A DNA stretch of 50,136 bases, taken from positions 1 through 50,136 of the forward strand of contig DBTX01000066.1 in assembly GCA_002307275.1 (NCBI GenBank), given 5' to 3'. The position numbers and the translations under genes were made by a program. The notes beneath the pieces were generated by a model. The model did not search any database. It had not been told where the DNA came from and saw only the letters and a list, made by a program, of their open reading frames with translations. Origin of the DNA: Hungateiclostridiaceae bacterium UBA1305 (GTDB taxonomy: Bacteria; Bacillota; Clostridia; Acetivibrionales; DTU013). Numbering within the stretch: position 1 is the stretch's first letter; every line of letters starts with the position of its first letter. Shown in pieces: positions 35,503 through 44,140 of this stretch.

Positions 35503-36917
35503 GATTTACCATCCTTTATAAAAGTATCATTAATTCTAACACCATCTTTTTCTAAAATCGCCTGTACTTCTTTGATATTAACATCCGTCGTCCTGCAATG
35601 ATCCCGCACCGTCAGCGCAGCAGCAGTCCCGGCACCCTGGCCGATCGATGCCAGGATTGGGATTACACGGAATCCCGACTCCGCCAGAGATGTTGCCGAC
35701 AAATGCCGGCCGGCCATTAGAATACCATCGCGTTCTTTAGGAATCAATGCCGAATAGGGGATATAATACACGGGAGGACGGATCATTTGGCCCAGCTGTC
35801 TGCCTTCATCCGGTGTATGTACATCAAAGTAATATGAACCTACGGCAATCCGATCATCAAATTTCTTTCCCTCCAGCATTTCCTTATCCTGCAAAACGTG
35901 TTCGCCTTCAAAATGGTTGGTTTCCCTGATGCCGATTGTTCCGTTATCCGCTACCGGGTAAGCATTTTCACCGCCTGGCATATATTCCCGGACAAACTGC
36001 ATAACCGCTTCAACCTGCATATATCCTTTAATTTCCGATTCAGTGAAATTCTCATTATCGAACGGATCCACATTCTGAACACGTGGCGCCACCGTTACGA
36101 TCTCATTGATCTTCGGGAAGGCAACACCGATAAACCGGTCACGGGGAAACTCTACACCATTCTCCTTTGCTTGCCTGATCAATTCCGGGAATGCTCCCAG
36201 GACAAATGAGTGTGTCGTTCTGAGCCGGGACACAATATCATCAAGGGCCTCCTTTTTCATTTTGTGAGGACGCATTTGATCCGGATTATGCTCAAAATAG
36301 GAAATAAACTTCTCCATATCAACGTTACCAATGCGAAATGTTGTGGAGGATGCCTGCGGCTTGTTGTCCGTTTCTCTTCCATAGTAATATTTCGTTCCCG
36401 TATCGCGTACGACATCTCCGCTTTCGGTACTGTCAATAACAACACCCGACTGAATAAAGCTGACCCCCTGTTTATTCAGGATATAAATTCCCTGAACACG
36501 GTTTTGTTCCATCTCCAATCCGGCATAGCATGTGTGCAGGAATTGCCGGACGCCAGCCTCTTCCATCATGATCGCCAGTTCGATTTTTAAAGCAGTTGTA
36601 TTTACCCATACCGTACTGTCCACGATTGGATCCATGTGAATATTTCCGGCATATCCTTTTTTCTGAAGTCTTTCTATAATCTCGCGGGGAATGCCTCTGA
36701 CAATCTGCTCCCCGGTCGTATATTTATCAAAGGCCATCCATGGCTGTCCCCCACAGGCAACGCCTCCAAGGTACCCATTCATTTCTACAATTGATGTTTT
36801 CGCACCGCTTTTTGCCGCGGCAAGTGCTGCACAGGCACCGGTCGTCCCACCTCCTACAATAACCACATCATATGTATATTCCTTTACAATTTCCCTGCAA
36901 AACATATTTGGTTTCAT
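35493..36917 (-). CDS. FAD-dependent oxidoreductase (FAD_oxidored type)
   Basis: A 474-residue flavoprotein. The N-terminal FAD-binding Rossmann motif V-V-I-V-G-G-G-T-T-G-A-C-A-A (18-31) is followed by E-M-N-G-Y-L-G-G-V-A-C-G-G-Q and ends near the C-terminus with G-I-L-M-A-G-R-H-L-S-A-T, A-L-A-E-like and G-Q-G-A-G-T-A-A-A-L patterns typical of FAD_oxidored proteins. These occur in sugar-acid and polysaccharide clusters, but their reactions are mostly unknown. It overlaps the lyase start by 10 bases and is 58 bases after the permease genes. AAGGAGG precedes the ATG. It may oxidise or reduce the imported sugar before or after cleavage. Confidence 0.85.
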   Translation of the reverse strand: MKPNMFCREIVKEYTYDVVIVGGGTTGACAALAAAKSGAKTSIVEMNGYLGGVACGGQPWMAFDKYTTGEQIVRGIPREIIERLQKKGYAGNIHMDPIVDSTVWVNTTALKIELAIMMEEAGVRQFLHTCYAGLEMEQNRVQGIYILNKQGVSFIQSGVVIDSTESGDVVRDTGTKYYYGRETDNKPQASSTTFRIGNVDMEKFISYFEHNPDQMRPHKMKKEALDDIVSRLRTTHSFVLGAFPELIRQAKENGVEFPRDRFIGVAFPKINEIVTVAPRVQNVDPFDNENFTESEIKGYMQVEAVMQFVREYMPGGENAYPVADNGTIGIRETNHFEGEHVLQDKEMLEGKKFDDRIAVGSYYFDVHTPDEGRQLGQMIRPPVYYIPYSALIPKERDGILMAGRHLSATSLAESGFRVIPILASIGQGAGTAAALTVRDHCRTTDVNIKEVQAILEKDGVRINDTFIKDGKSCF

Positions 36918-36975
36918 TCAATTACCTCCTTGACGATATAATCTGCTCTTTTATCCAGTGCCTTTCCTGTCGCAA

Positions 36976-37812
36976 TTACCCTTTCACAGCCCCAATGGTA
37001 AGGCCGCGCGAAAAATACTTCTGTAAAAAAATATAAATGAGAATTAATGGAAGTGAAGAAAACACAATTCCCGCCAGGACTGTCCCGATAAAAACCGTTT
37101 GCTCGGTATTAAGTCCGGCAATACCAATAGGCAGTGTTTTCATTTTTGAACTGCTCGCAATAACCAACTGCCACAGATAATCATTCCATACGTGTACAAA
37201 ACAAATGATGCCGAGCGAAGCGATCACAGGCTTGAGCAGAGGCAGTACAGCTTTAAAAAATATACCCGTTTCATTACAACCGTCAATACGTGCCGCTTCT
37301 ATTATCTCATCCGGTACATTCGGCATAAACTGCCTCATAAGAAATATGCCAAAAGCCAGATTCGTTGCGATTTCAGGTATAATCAGTCCCGAATAGGTAT
37401 TGAACCATTTGAATGATTGCATAAGTCGAAAGAGCGGCACAATCATAACATATTTAGGAACCATCATTGCCGCAAGCATCACCACAAAAACGACATTGCT
37501 GCCGGGAAATCGAATCTTTGCCAGTGAATAACCGGCCATACAGGAAATCAGGCAAATAAAAATAATGGATACTATTGATATGATGATACTGTTTTTTAGC
37601 CAAATAAGTGAATTGGTCCTGTAGAAGAATGCCGCATAATTGTCCAGTGTAATTATTTTGGGAATCAGCGTCGGGACTGCGGAATATATTTCCCCTTCCA
37701 ATTTAAATGAATTGGATAATGCCCAGAAAAAGGGGAAAACCCAGATCAATGCAAGAATAATCAGTAAACCGTTTAAAACAATGTAGCTAAAACTAAACCT
37801 TTCCTTTATCAT
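36976..37812 (-). CDS. Sugar ABC transporter permease, MalG/UgpE type
   Basis: A 278-residue permease with about six helices. The EAA loop reads E-A-A-R-I-D-G-C-N-E-T-G-I-F-F-K and the tail is F-S-R-G-L-T-I-G-A-V-K-G. It overlaps the partner permease by four bases (ATGA). With that partner and the lipoprotein at 38918 it forms a CUT1 importer lacking its own ATPase gene, again implying a shared ATPase. Location in the nan-like operon points to uptake of a sialic or related sugar acid. Confidence 0.92.
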   Translation of the reverse strand: MIKERFSFSYIVLNGLLIILALIWVFPFFWALSNSFKLEGEIYSAVPTLIPKIITLDNYAAFFYRTNSLIWLKNSIIISIVSIIFICLISCMAGYSLAKIRFPGSNVVFVVMLAAMMVPKYVMIVPLFRLMQSFKWFNTYSGLIIPEIATNLAFGIFLMRQFMPNVPDEIIEAARIDGCNETGIFFKAVLPLLKPVIASLGIICFVHVWNDYLWQLVIASSSKMKTLPIGIAGLNTEQTVFIGTVLAGIVFSSLPLILIYIFLQKYFSRGLTIGAVKG

Positions 37813-38777
37813 CGTTGCCCCTCCTGATGCCTTATATTGTTGATTTTAAATTGAGCAACTGAGAAAACGCCGATTACGATGAGCAATATTGTTCCGATTG
37901 AAGAGGCATACCCATAATCGAAATTCAGAAACGCCTCTTCGTACAGTGAGAATACCATTGTAGCCGTTTTGCCCTGAGGTCCTCCCTGCGTCAAAACATT
38001 GACAGGAACAAATGTCTGGAAAGCATTAATCGTCGAGATGACCATGATATATAATGTAACGGGCTGAAGCATCGGTAAGCTAATATGCAAAAACTGCTGC
38101 CATTTGTTTGCGCCATCAATCTCGCTTGCCTCATAAGACTCCCTGCTTAGTCCTTCCAATGCAGCCGTGTATATTATAACAGGCTGTCCTACCATCATAT
38201 ACACTACAACCACCATAATACAGCCTAGTGAAGTATTCGTACCTCCCAACCACTCCTGTGGCGGAAGATTGACAAGTTTCAATAGATAATTTGCTATACC
38301 TAACTGTGCATTGAATATCCAATTCCACATCAGTGAAACAGTAACAGCAGACGCAATGACAGCAAGATAGAAGATACATCGATATAATGATGTAATACGT
38401 TGTTTTTTCTGGTAGATAGTCGCCGCAACAAATAGTGATATAATAAGCGTTGACGGCACACAGATCAACATAATCTTAAATGTGTTCCAAATACTGAGCA
38501 GCGTCCATTTGTCTGAAAAAATCCGTTTAAAATTTTCCAAGCCAATAAATGTCTCATTGCCGTTAGAAGCAATCTTGAAAAAACTTAAGCGAACGGCATC
38601 AACTGCGGGATAAATTACAAATATAGCAAACAACAGAACAGCAGGAAGAACAAATATAATACCCGTAATTTTTCTGGCTGTATGAAAATTGAAGTTTTTT
38701 TGCTTTCGGTTTTTCTCAAGATGCCCATCTGATGCTTTATCCTGCTGGCAGTCGTCAATTGCTTTTTCTGTCAACAT
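37809..38777 (-). CDS. Sugar ABC transporter permease, MalF/UgpA type
   Basis: A 322-residue permease. A charged N-terminal tail of about 30 residues precedes six or so helices. The EAA loop reads Y-E-A-S-E-I-D-G-A-N-K-W-Q-Q-F-L. It follows the binding-protein gene after a 140-base gap containing strong hairpins and overlaps the next permease. The start used is the first ATG; a start nearer the first helix is possible because the tail is not conserved and no strong ribosome site stands out. Confidence 0.9.
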   Translation of the reverse strand: MLTEKAIDDCQQDKASDGHLEKNRKQKNFNFHTARKITGIIFVLPAVLLFAIFVIYPAVDAVRLSFFKIASNGNETFIGLENFKRIFSDKWTLLSIWNTFKIMLICVPSTLIISLFVAATIYQKKQRITSLYRCIFYLAVIASAVTVSLMWNWIFNAQLGIANYLLKLVNLPPQEWLGGTNTSLGCIMVVVVYMMVGQPVIIYTAALEGLSRESYEASEIDGANKWQQFLHISLPMLQPVTLYIMVISTINAFQTFVPVNVLTQGGPQGKTATMVFSLYEEAFLNFDYGYASSIGTILLIVIGVFSVAQFKINNIRHQEGQR

Positions 38778-38836
38778 AACCGTATATTCACCACTTTCCT
38801 GCGATTAAGGGTGTAACCACATCGCCTTATCTGCTC

Positions 38837-38886
38837 GAATGCATTCTCTTTTTTTAGAATGCGGCCGGCGTGAACCGGCCGTATTC
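38837..38886 (-). other. Intercistronic hairpins after the binding-protein gene
   Basis: The arms 38857-38868 and 38875-38886 form a strong stem with a CGGCCGG core and one mismatch, around a 6-base loop. An overlapping alternative pairs GCATTCT (38841-38847) with AGAATGC (38856-38862). On the transcribed strand an A-rich, not T-rich, run follows, so this is not a standard terminator. It more likely stabilises the binding-protein mRNA. Confidence 0.6.
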
Positions 38887-38917
38887 CTATACTTTAGTTT
38901 CTTTTAGACTGCACAAA

Positions 38918-40336
38918 TCAATTAACACCCATTTCCTCCCGTGCCTGCTGCAGTATCTTGTTACCGACATCGGCAGCCTGCTTTGCAAATCCTTCAGCTG
39001 TAATATCACCGACATAGAATTGTTGGAAGATTGGGGTTAAAGCCTGCCTGACAGCATTAAATCCTATGGCGGTATCACACGCAGGCGCCATATAGTTCAT
39101 CATCTGACTGGCAAACACAATATTCTGATCCTCCTGACCTGCGTATAGATCGCTATACTCGTCGAGGTAGGAATATTCCCGCGATGCCGTTAAATAAGGA
39201 ACACCCTCTGTTGCAATGAACTTGAGGAACAGTTCGGAGTAATACAGCACATTTTTATCTTCCTGACTGCCTATCGCAAAGCCATGACCGGAGGATGAAC
39301 TGACAGGTGTGCCATCCAGTGTCGGCATGGAAACAAGTTTGACGTCAAACGGCTCGATCTGCCCCGCATCCATCGCATTGATACATCTGCTGTAATTTAC
39401 AATAGAAGTAACTGCGGTCAGAAGCTTCTGTTGATTGAACAATGTGAATACGTCACCGATCTTGGTCGTTGACATACCAGGGGGAACAAAACCCTTCGCA
39501 TCCAGCATCTTTTTAAAGAATTCCAACCCCTGCAGTCCCTCCGGAGAATCAATTGCAATAGTCTTTAAATTCTCGCTGAACAGACTGCCACCTGCGCCCC
39601 AGAACCACATCTGCGTGAAGGTATCACCCGTAGTCAGATTTCCGACAAGCGGCACGCCGTATACATCGTCTTTATTCAGGGCAGCCAGCGTTTTTGTGAT
39701 TGCATTATAGTATTCATCAAGCTTCCATGATCTCAGTTCATTCGCAGGGAGCATATCAGCCGTACCGGCTTTATCAAACATTGACTGGTTTACCATCATC
39801 AGAAAGGGGTTTGCTGCGAAAGGAATTACATAATCCTCATCGTTTACTTTCAGCGGTTCCAGTGAATTATCGGTAAATCGCGCCCTCATGTCATCCGTCA
39901 GTACGTTGTCGAGCGGCTGCAGGTAGCCCTGCCAACCGTATTGGACCAAACGGACCAGTGCATCGTGGATGATTGCGGGTCTTACTCCCTGCTGCAAAGC
40001 AATTGCAGTCTTCTGCGGACCTTCATTGACATCATAGACCTCGATATTGAAGGTTACATTGGGATACTTCTCGGTAAATTTATCTGCCATGTGTTGCATC
40101 CAATCCTCCGGCTTTCCATCCGGCTCCGTACCTGTAATACCATTCCATTTTGAAAACTCCCAGACAAGCAGCTCTACAGGCTCAGCTGAAGGCTCTGCCG
40201 AGGGTTCTGCTGAGGATTCTGCCGATGCATTTGCTGATACTTCCGGTTTTGTGTCTGCTTCGGGCTCTTTGCCACAAGCACCTAGAAAGGACAATATAAA
40301 CACTAACACCATAGTGATTGCCAAAATCTTTTTCAT
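38918..40336 (-). CDS. Extracellular solute-binding lipoprotein, family 1
   Basis: A 472-residue solute-binding protein of the sugar ABC importer. The lipoprotein signal ends S-F-L-G-A-C with anchor cysteine 21. It is followed by a Ser/Ala/Glu/Pro linker with S-A-E-P repeats, then the binding domain (V-E-L-L-V-W-E-F-S-K-W-N and later I-A-T-E-G-V-P-Y-L). It precedes the two permeases and probably delivers the ligand processed by the lyase and anomerase. AAGGAGG lies just before the ATG. The ligand is inferred from context only. Confidence 0.9.
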   Translation of the reverse strand: MKKILAITMVLVFILSFLGACGKEPEADTKPEVSANASAESSAEPSAEPSAEPVELLVWEFSKWNGITGTEPDGKPEDWMQHMADKFTEKYPNVTFNIEVYDVNEGPQKTAIALQQGVRPAIIHDALVRLVQYGWQGYLQPLDNVLTDDMRARFTDNSLEPLKVNDEDYVIPFAANPFLMMVNQSMFDKAGTADMLPANELRSWKLDEYYNAITKTLAALNKDDVYGVPLVGNLTTGDTFTQMWFWGAGGSLFSENLKTIAIDSPEGLQGLEFFKKMLDAKGFVPPGMSTTKIGDVFTLFNQQKLLTAVTSIVNYSRCINAMDAGQIEPFDVKLVSMPTLDGTPVSSSSGHGFAIGSQEDKNVLYYSELFLKFIATEGVPYLTASREYSYLDEYSDLYAGQEDQNIVFASQMMNYMAPACDTAIGFNAVRQALTPIFQQFYVGDITAEGFAKQAADVGNKILQQAREEMGVN

Positions 40337-40476
40337 TATCTTTCCTCCTTAAATTTGGGGGTACCCTGTTGACATAAATCGTAACATTATGCTGCACACT
40401 GCTCAATAAAATATCTTGTCAAATTGCTGCATTCTGATACTTTTGCCAGTTCACGATCTTAGCCAAAAACAAGACA

Positions 40477-40507
40477 TGCAGTTGCATAATGATATGATGC
40501 AACTGCA
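40477..40507 (-). terminator. Inverted repeat between kinase and binding-protein genes
   Basis: Perfect 11-base arms TGCAGTTGCAT (40477-40487) and ATGCAACTGCA (40497-40507) enclose a 9-base loop. It lies 22 bases after the kinase stop on the minus strand and is followed by TGTCTTGTTTTT, a loose T tract. It could end the kinase transcript or be an operator for the importer promoter. Confidence 0.5.
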
Positions 40508-40528
40508 CAGAGATACGATATGTTTCGT

Positions 40529-42283
40529 TTACGCCTCTTCAGGTATTGTGATCGCCACACGAAAATATATATTTTCCTCACTCTCAACACGCACGCCGTA
40601 GCCATCACCATAAATCAACTTGATTCTATTGGCAATATTCATCAGTCCAATATTTCGTCTCTCAGTATCCACTCTCTTGACCGTCAACAGTTCCTGGTTG
40701 ATCCTGCTCTTTTCATCCTGGGAAACGCCAATGCCATTATCTTCAATAACGATCGTAATTCTTCCAGCCTCATTTTCCCTGATAGAGAGCCGCACAAATC
40801 CCTGCCCGCCTTTTGATTCCAATCCATGAAGTATGGAGTTCTCTATAAGCGGCTGCAAGATGAATTTCAGTATTTTACATTCAAGTAACCGTTCATCCGG
40901 AACATCCAGTTCATACTCAAACTTTCCGCTATATCGAATCCACATGATGTCCACATAAGATTTTACAATTGCCAATTCTTCCTGTATTGTAATTTTATCA
41001 TCTATTTTCCCCAAAGTTCCCCTAAGCAGTCTTTCCAAATCATTAACCATACTCTTAATACCCACTGCCTTTTGAATATGGGCCATATATGCAATAGATG
41101 CTAATGTATTATACATAAAATGCGGATTGATCTGACTTTGAAGCATTAATATCTGACTTTTTATCTCATTTTCGTTTGCTTCCTTAAGCTGCTTGATCTT
41201 GCACGCTATCTCGCACTTCATCTTGTTAACATTGACAGCTACTGTATCGAATTCGGCAAACAGATAATTATGGGAGTTAGTAACCACTTCCGAAAAATCA
41301 CTGCTTCCGTATGCTTTTACATCTTCAACAATCTCCTTAAATGGTTTCAATATCGTTTTATTCACGAGTAGTGTAATGATCGTTAATATGAAAAAAACAA
41401 TCGAAAATCCAATTACGAGCAAATCCATCATAATGCTTTTTGTTTGGCTTAACAGCTCGTTTTTGGGAGAAATGCTGAACACAGTCCATCCCGTATAGGA
41501 TGATTGGCTATAGGTATAAAGTTCATCATCATATCTTCCATCCACTGCACAACTATCCAACAACGCGGAATAAGTCATCCTGTCTGTGCTTTCGTTCGTT
41601 GCAACCAGATTTCCTTTATCATCAAAGATATAAAGCTTGCTTTCCGACAGGTATATGGCATTTTTCAACATGTTGTAATAGCTGTCTGCATCGATTTGAG
41701 CCACTATCTTGCCTGAATACGATTCGTTATATGCTTTTCTCCCTTTGGAAATGGAAATGATATCTGTTTCACCTGTATACATATAATGAGAACGTTTTTC
41801 TATTGAAAATGTTTGAAATACCCCGGTCGTTTGTTCCAGCAGATTTTGCAGCATCTTTTCGTCGTCATACAAAAAATGATATGGGCCGATACTGACAACA
41901 CTGCCGTTGCTCTCCAAATAAACAGATAACAACATTGTTTGGTCGCTCAGCCCTTTCATTTCTTTTTCCACTAACTCGCTCAATTCAAGGTATAATTTAC
42001 CCTTTTCCGCCTCATTTTCATGATTATGTGCACAATTCAGATAGAATAAGGACGCCTCGGGAGAATACAGCACGGTGGTTAAAAAAATGTTCATCTTTTC
42101 CTGCGCCTTGTCGAGCGTTTCCTGCAGCTTGCGTGCCTGTTGATCATTCTGCTCCGAAACATCATTATACACAGAACGGTATTGTCTGTTATAACTAAAA
42201 ATGCTGACAGCCATGATTGGCATCAATACGCCAACAATTATGAATATTAACAATGTATTTTTAAGAGAAATTCTATGTTTCAT
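40529..42283 (-). CDS. Sensor histidine kinase, YesM family
   Basis: A 584-residue membrane kinase. A helix near residues 9-30 and one near 283-305 enclose an extracellular sensor domain. The phosphoacceptor histidine is near 388 in Q-I-N-P-H-F-M-Y-N-T, followed by E-N-S-I-L-H-G and E-D-N-G-I-G-V of the ATP-binding domain. The gene overlaps the response-regulator stop by four bases. It lies directly upstream of the sialic-acid-like importer operon on the same strand, so it probably senses that sugar outside the cell. It is only distantly similar to the other YesM copy here. Confidence 0.93.
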   Translation of the reverse strand: MKHRISLKNTLLIFIIVGVLMPIMAVSIFSYNRQYRSVYNDVSEQNDQQARKLQETLDKAQEKMNIFLTTVLYSPEASLFYLNCAHNHENEAEKGKLYLELSELVEKEMKGLSDQTMLLSVYLESNGSVVSIGPYHFLYDDEKMLQNLLEQTTGVFQTFSIEKRSHYMYTGETDIISISKGRKAYNESYSGKIVAQIDADSYYNMLKNAIYLSESKLYIFDDKGNLVATNESTDRMTYSALLDSCAVDGRYDDELYTYSQSSYTGWTVFSISPKNELLSQTKSIMMDLLVIGFSIVFFILTIITLLVNKTILKPFKEIVEDVKAYGSSDFSEVVTNSHNYLFAEFDTVAVNVNKMKCEIACKIKQLKEANENEIKSQILMLQSQINPHFMYNTLASIAYMAHIQKAVGIKSMVNDLERLLRGTLGKIDDKITIQEELAIVKSYVDIMWIRYSGKFEYELDVPDERLLECKILKFILQPLIENSILHGLESKGGQGFVRLSIRENEAGRITIVIEDNGIGVSQDEKSRINQELLTVKRVDTERRNIGLMNIANRIKLIYGDGYGVRVESEENIYFRVAITIPEEA

Positions 42284-43821
42284 TTTTTATCAATTTTATA
42301 CTCCAAAGGTGTTATATCATACGTCTTCTTAAATATCTTGCTGAAATAGGTTACGTTTTCATATCCAACCGCAGCAGCGATCTCATAAATCATCATATTG
42401 GTAGTGGTCAATAATTCACAGGCCTTTTGTAATCGTATAAAATTAATATAGTCTGTAATCGTACTCCCATTGGCCTTTGAAAACAAATTGCTGAGATAGA
42501 ACGGGGATAAATGCGCATACTCCGCAATCTCAGGCAGCGACAGATCTGTGGAATAATTTTCATGGATATATCTTTCCGCAGCAATAATTCCCGGATTCTT
42601 TTTATTATTGATGCCTTGGGCAAGGATATGAAGAATATCATTTTTGATGGAAATATAAAGCCCTATCATTTCAAAGCTGTTCTGCAGCGATGCAACTATA
42701 TCCGGAGAGTACGCAGTATTGTCCTGTATCTGCTTGTGATTTTCGAGAAATTCATTTAGCAGCAATAATAAGCTTATCGTATAATATGAAAGTTTCCGGA
42801 AACAATTGCAATGCTCAAGAAATTTAATGTCAATTCTGTTTAAAATCCTTTCGGCGGCACTCAGCGAATATGTTTTCATTTCATTCCGCAGCTTTGTAAA
42901 CAATACCTCGAAATCTGCCGCATCATTGCATTGCTTGTCAGCTGCATCCGTACCAAGAATTTTCAAAAACATTAATCGTATTACTGTCATCACGCCTGAA
43001 TCCGCATTTTCTGAAAAATCAAATTTCTTCATGCGGAACATGCAGCAATAGGAAGTTAATTGCTCCAATAGTTTTTCAACACGCTTTGAAAATCTTCCGC
43101 AAAGCATTTCATCCGCTTGTATGTGTGGCTTGGGAGATGCAAAAACTGCATATACGTTCATTTCCTTTTTCACAACACAGCAATAAAAGCTTTCGGATAA
43201 GATCTCCTTTGACAGCGAAACAGCAACTTCATCGAAGCTCTTTTCGGGCTGCCACATATGCTCTTTGACCATGAAAGGCCACAAAGCGATGCATCCGAAA
43301 TATATGCCCTGATTTTGACCTTGATCCTGACCCTTGCCTTTGCCATCATTTAAAAGCAGATGCAACTCCTCTTCGGAAAACACCGACAATTTATCATATG
43401 ACAAAGAACCTACAGAATAATCTATGGGGAGAGGCGTTTCTGAATTTTCGTTTTCTTTCGCAATATTTTGAAGTCTTTCAAGCAATAGCTCTTTTGACAG
43501 CTCGGATTTTAGCAGATAATCATCAGCCCCTGCTAAAAATCCTTTGCGAACCAGGTCAAATTCATTATAACCTGATAGCAGCAATACTTTCACTTGAGGA
43601 TAGCTTTTCTTAATCTCAGCAGTCAATTCAATACCGCTCATAACAGGCATCTTCACATCCGTCAGTACAATCTGCGGATGCAGCTTTCCCAAATGTTCCA
43701 ACGCCTTGGTACCATCCGCAAATTCTCCCACAACCTGGAATTGAGTATCTTCTTTGTCAAACAGCGAAGTAATTCCTTTGCGAATGAGCAATTCATCGTC
43801 AACTACAACAATTCTTTGCAC
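42280..43821 (-). CDS. Response regulator, YesN/AraC type
   Basis: A 513-residue regulator. The receiver domain has D-D-E at 8-10 and phospho-acceptor D55 in I-V-L-T-D-V-K-M-P. The C-terminal AraC domain (about 410-513) shows L-S-L-P-E-I-A-E-Y-A-H-L-S-P-F-Y-L-S-N-L-F and I-Y-E-I-A-A-A-V-G-Y-E-N-V-T-Y-F-S-K-I-F-K, ending I-T-P-L-E-Y-K. A short G-Q/D-Q repetitive stretch (about 168-175) sits in the middle region. The start is GTG 43821 with AGGA 7 bases upstream. It is divergent from the FAH-like gene and upstream of the importer operon, and may control both. Confidence 0.92.
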   Translation of the reverse strand: MQRIVVVDDELLIRKGITSLFDKEDTQFQVVGEFADGTKALEHLGKLHPQIVLTDVKMPVMSGIELTAEIKKSYPQVKVLLLSGYNEFDLVRKGFLAGADDYLLKSELSKELLLERLQNIAKENENSETPLPIDYSVGSLSYDKLSVFSEEELHLLLNDGKGKGQDQGQNQGIYFGCIALWPFMVKEHMWQPEKSFDEVAVSLSKEILSESFYCCVVKKEMNVYAVFASPKPHIQADEMLCGRFSKRVEKLLEQLTSYCCMFRMKKFDFSENADSGVMTVIRLMFLKILGTDAADKQCNDAADFEVLFTKLRNEMKTYSLSAAERILNRIDIKFLEHCNCFRKLSYYTISLLLLLNEFLENHKQIQDNTAYSPDIVASLQNSFEMIGLYISIKNDILHILAQGINNKKNPGIIAAERYIHENYSTDLSLPEIAEYAHLSPFYLSNLFSKANGSTITDYINFIRLQKACELLTTTNMMIYEIAAAVGYENVTYFSKIFKKTYDITPLEYKIDKK

Positions 43822-44140
43822 TATATTTTCCTGCTTTCTTTTTCTGTACTATCATTATCTTACCATATGCAAATTGACAAATACAAAGATATGTTTGCAT
43901 TCTAATTCGATTTTGCCAATATTCTTATACCATAAATTCCATTATTTAGTCTTTTATTAGATACTTCATTATTTTTTATTTAACCCAATCCCTTATATAA
44001 ATACAATTAATCAATAAACAGCTTTCTTTAGATATGCACAGCCACATGCTACTATGAATCTAAAGATTTTCACTTATAAAATTTTAGTAGATATTGATAC
44101 CATCAGCTAAAATCAACTTTCAAACTTAGGAGGTAATAAA
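43822..44140. other. A+T-rich divergent intergenic region
   Basis: No gene is visible in these 319 bases between the divergent response-regulator and FAH-like genes. Promoters for both must lie here, but no consensus -35/-10 pair or clear palindrome stands out. AGGAGGT at about 44129-44135 is the ribosome site of the FAH-like gene. Confidence 0.6.

Noticed and set aside
40180..40240. Possible minisatellite in the binding-protein gene
   Set aside because: The S-A-E-P repeats are a common low-complexity linker after lipobox cysteines and the DNA repeat is short and imperfect.
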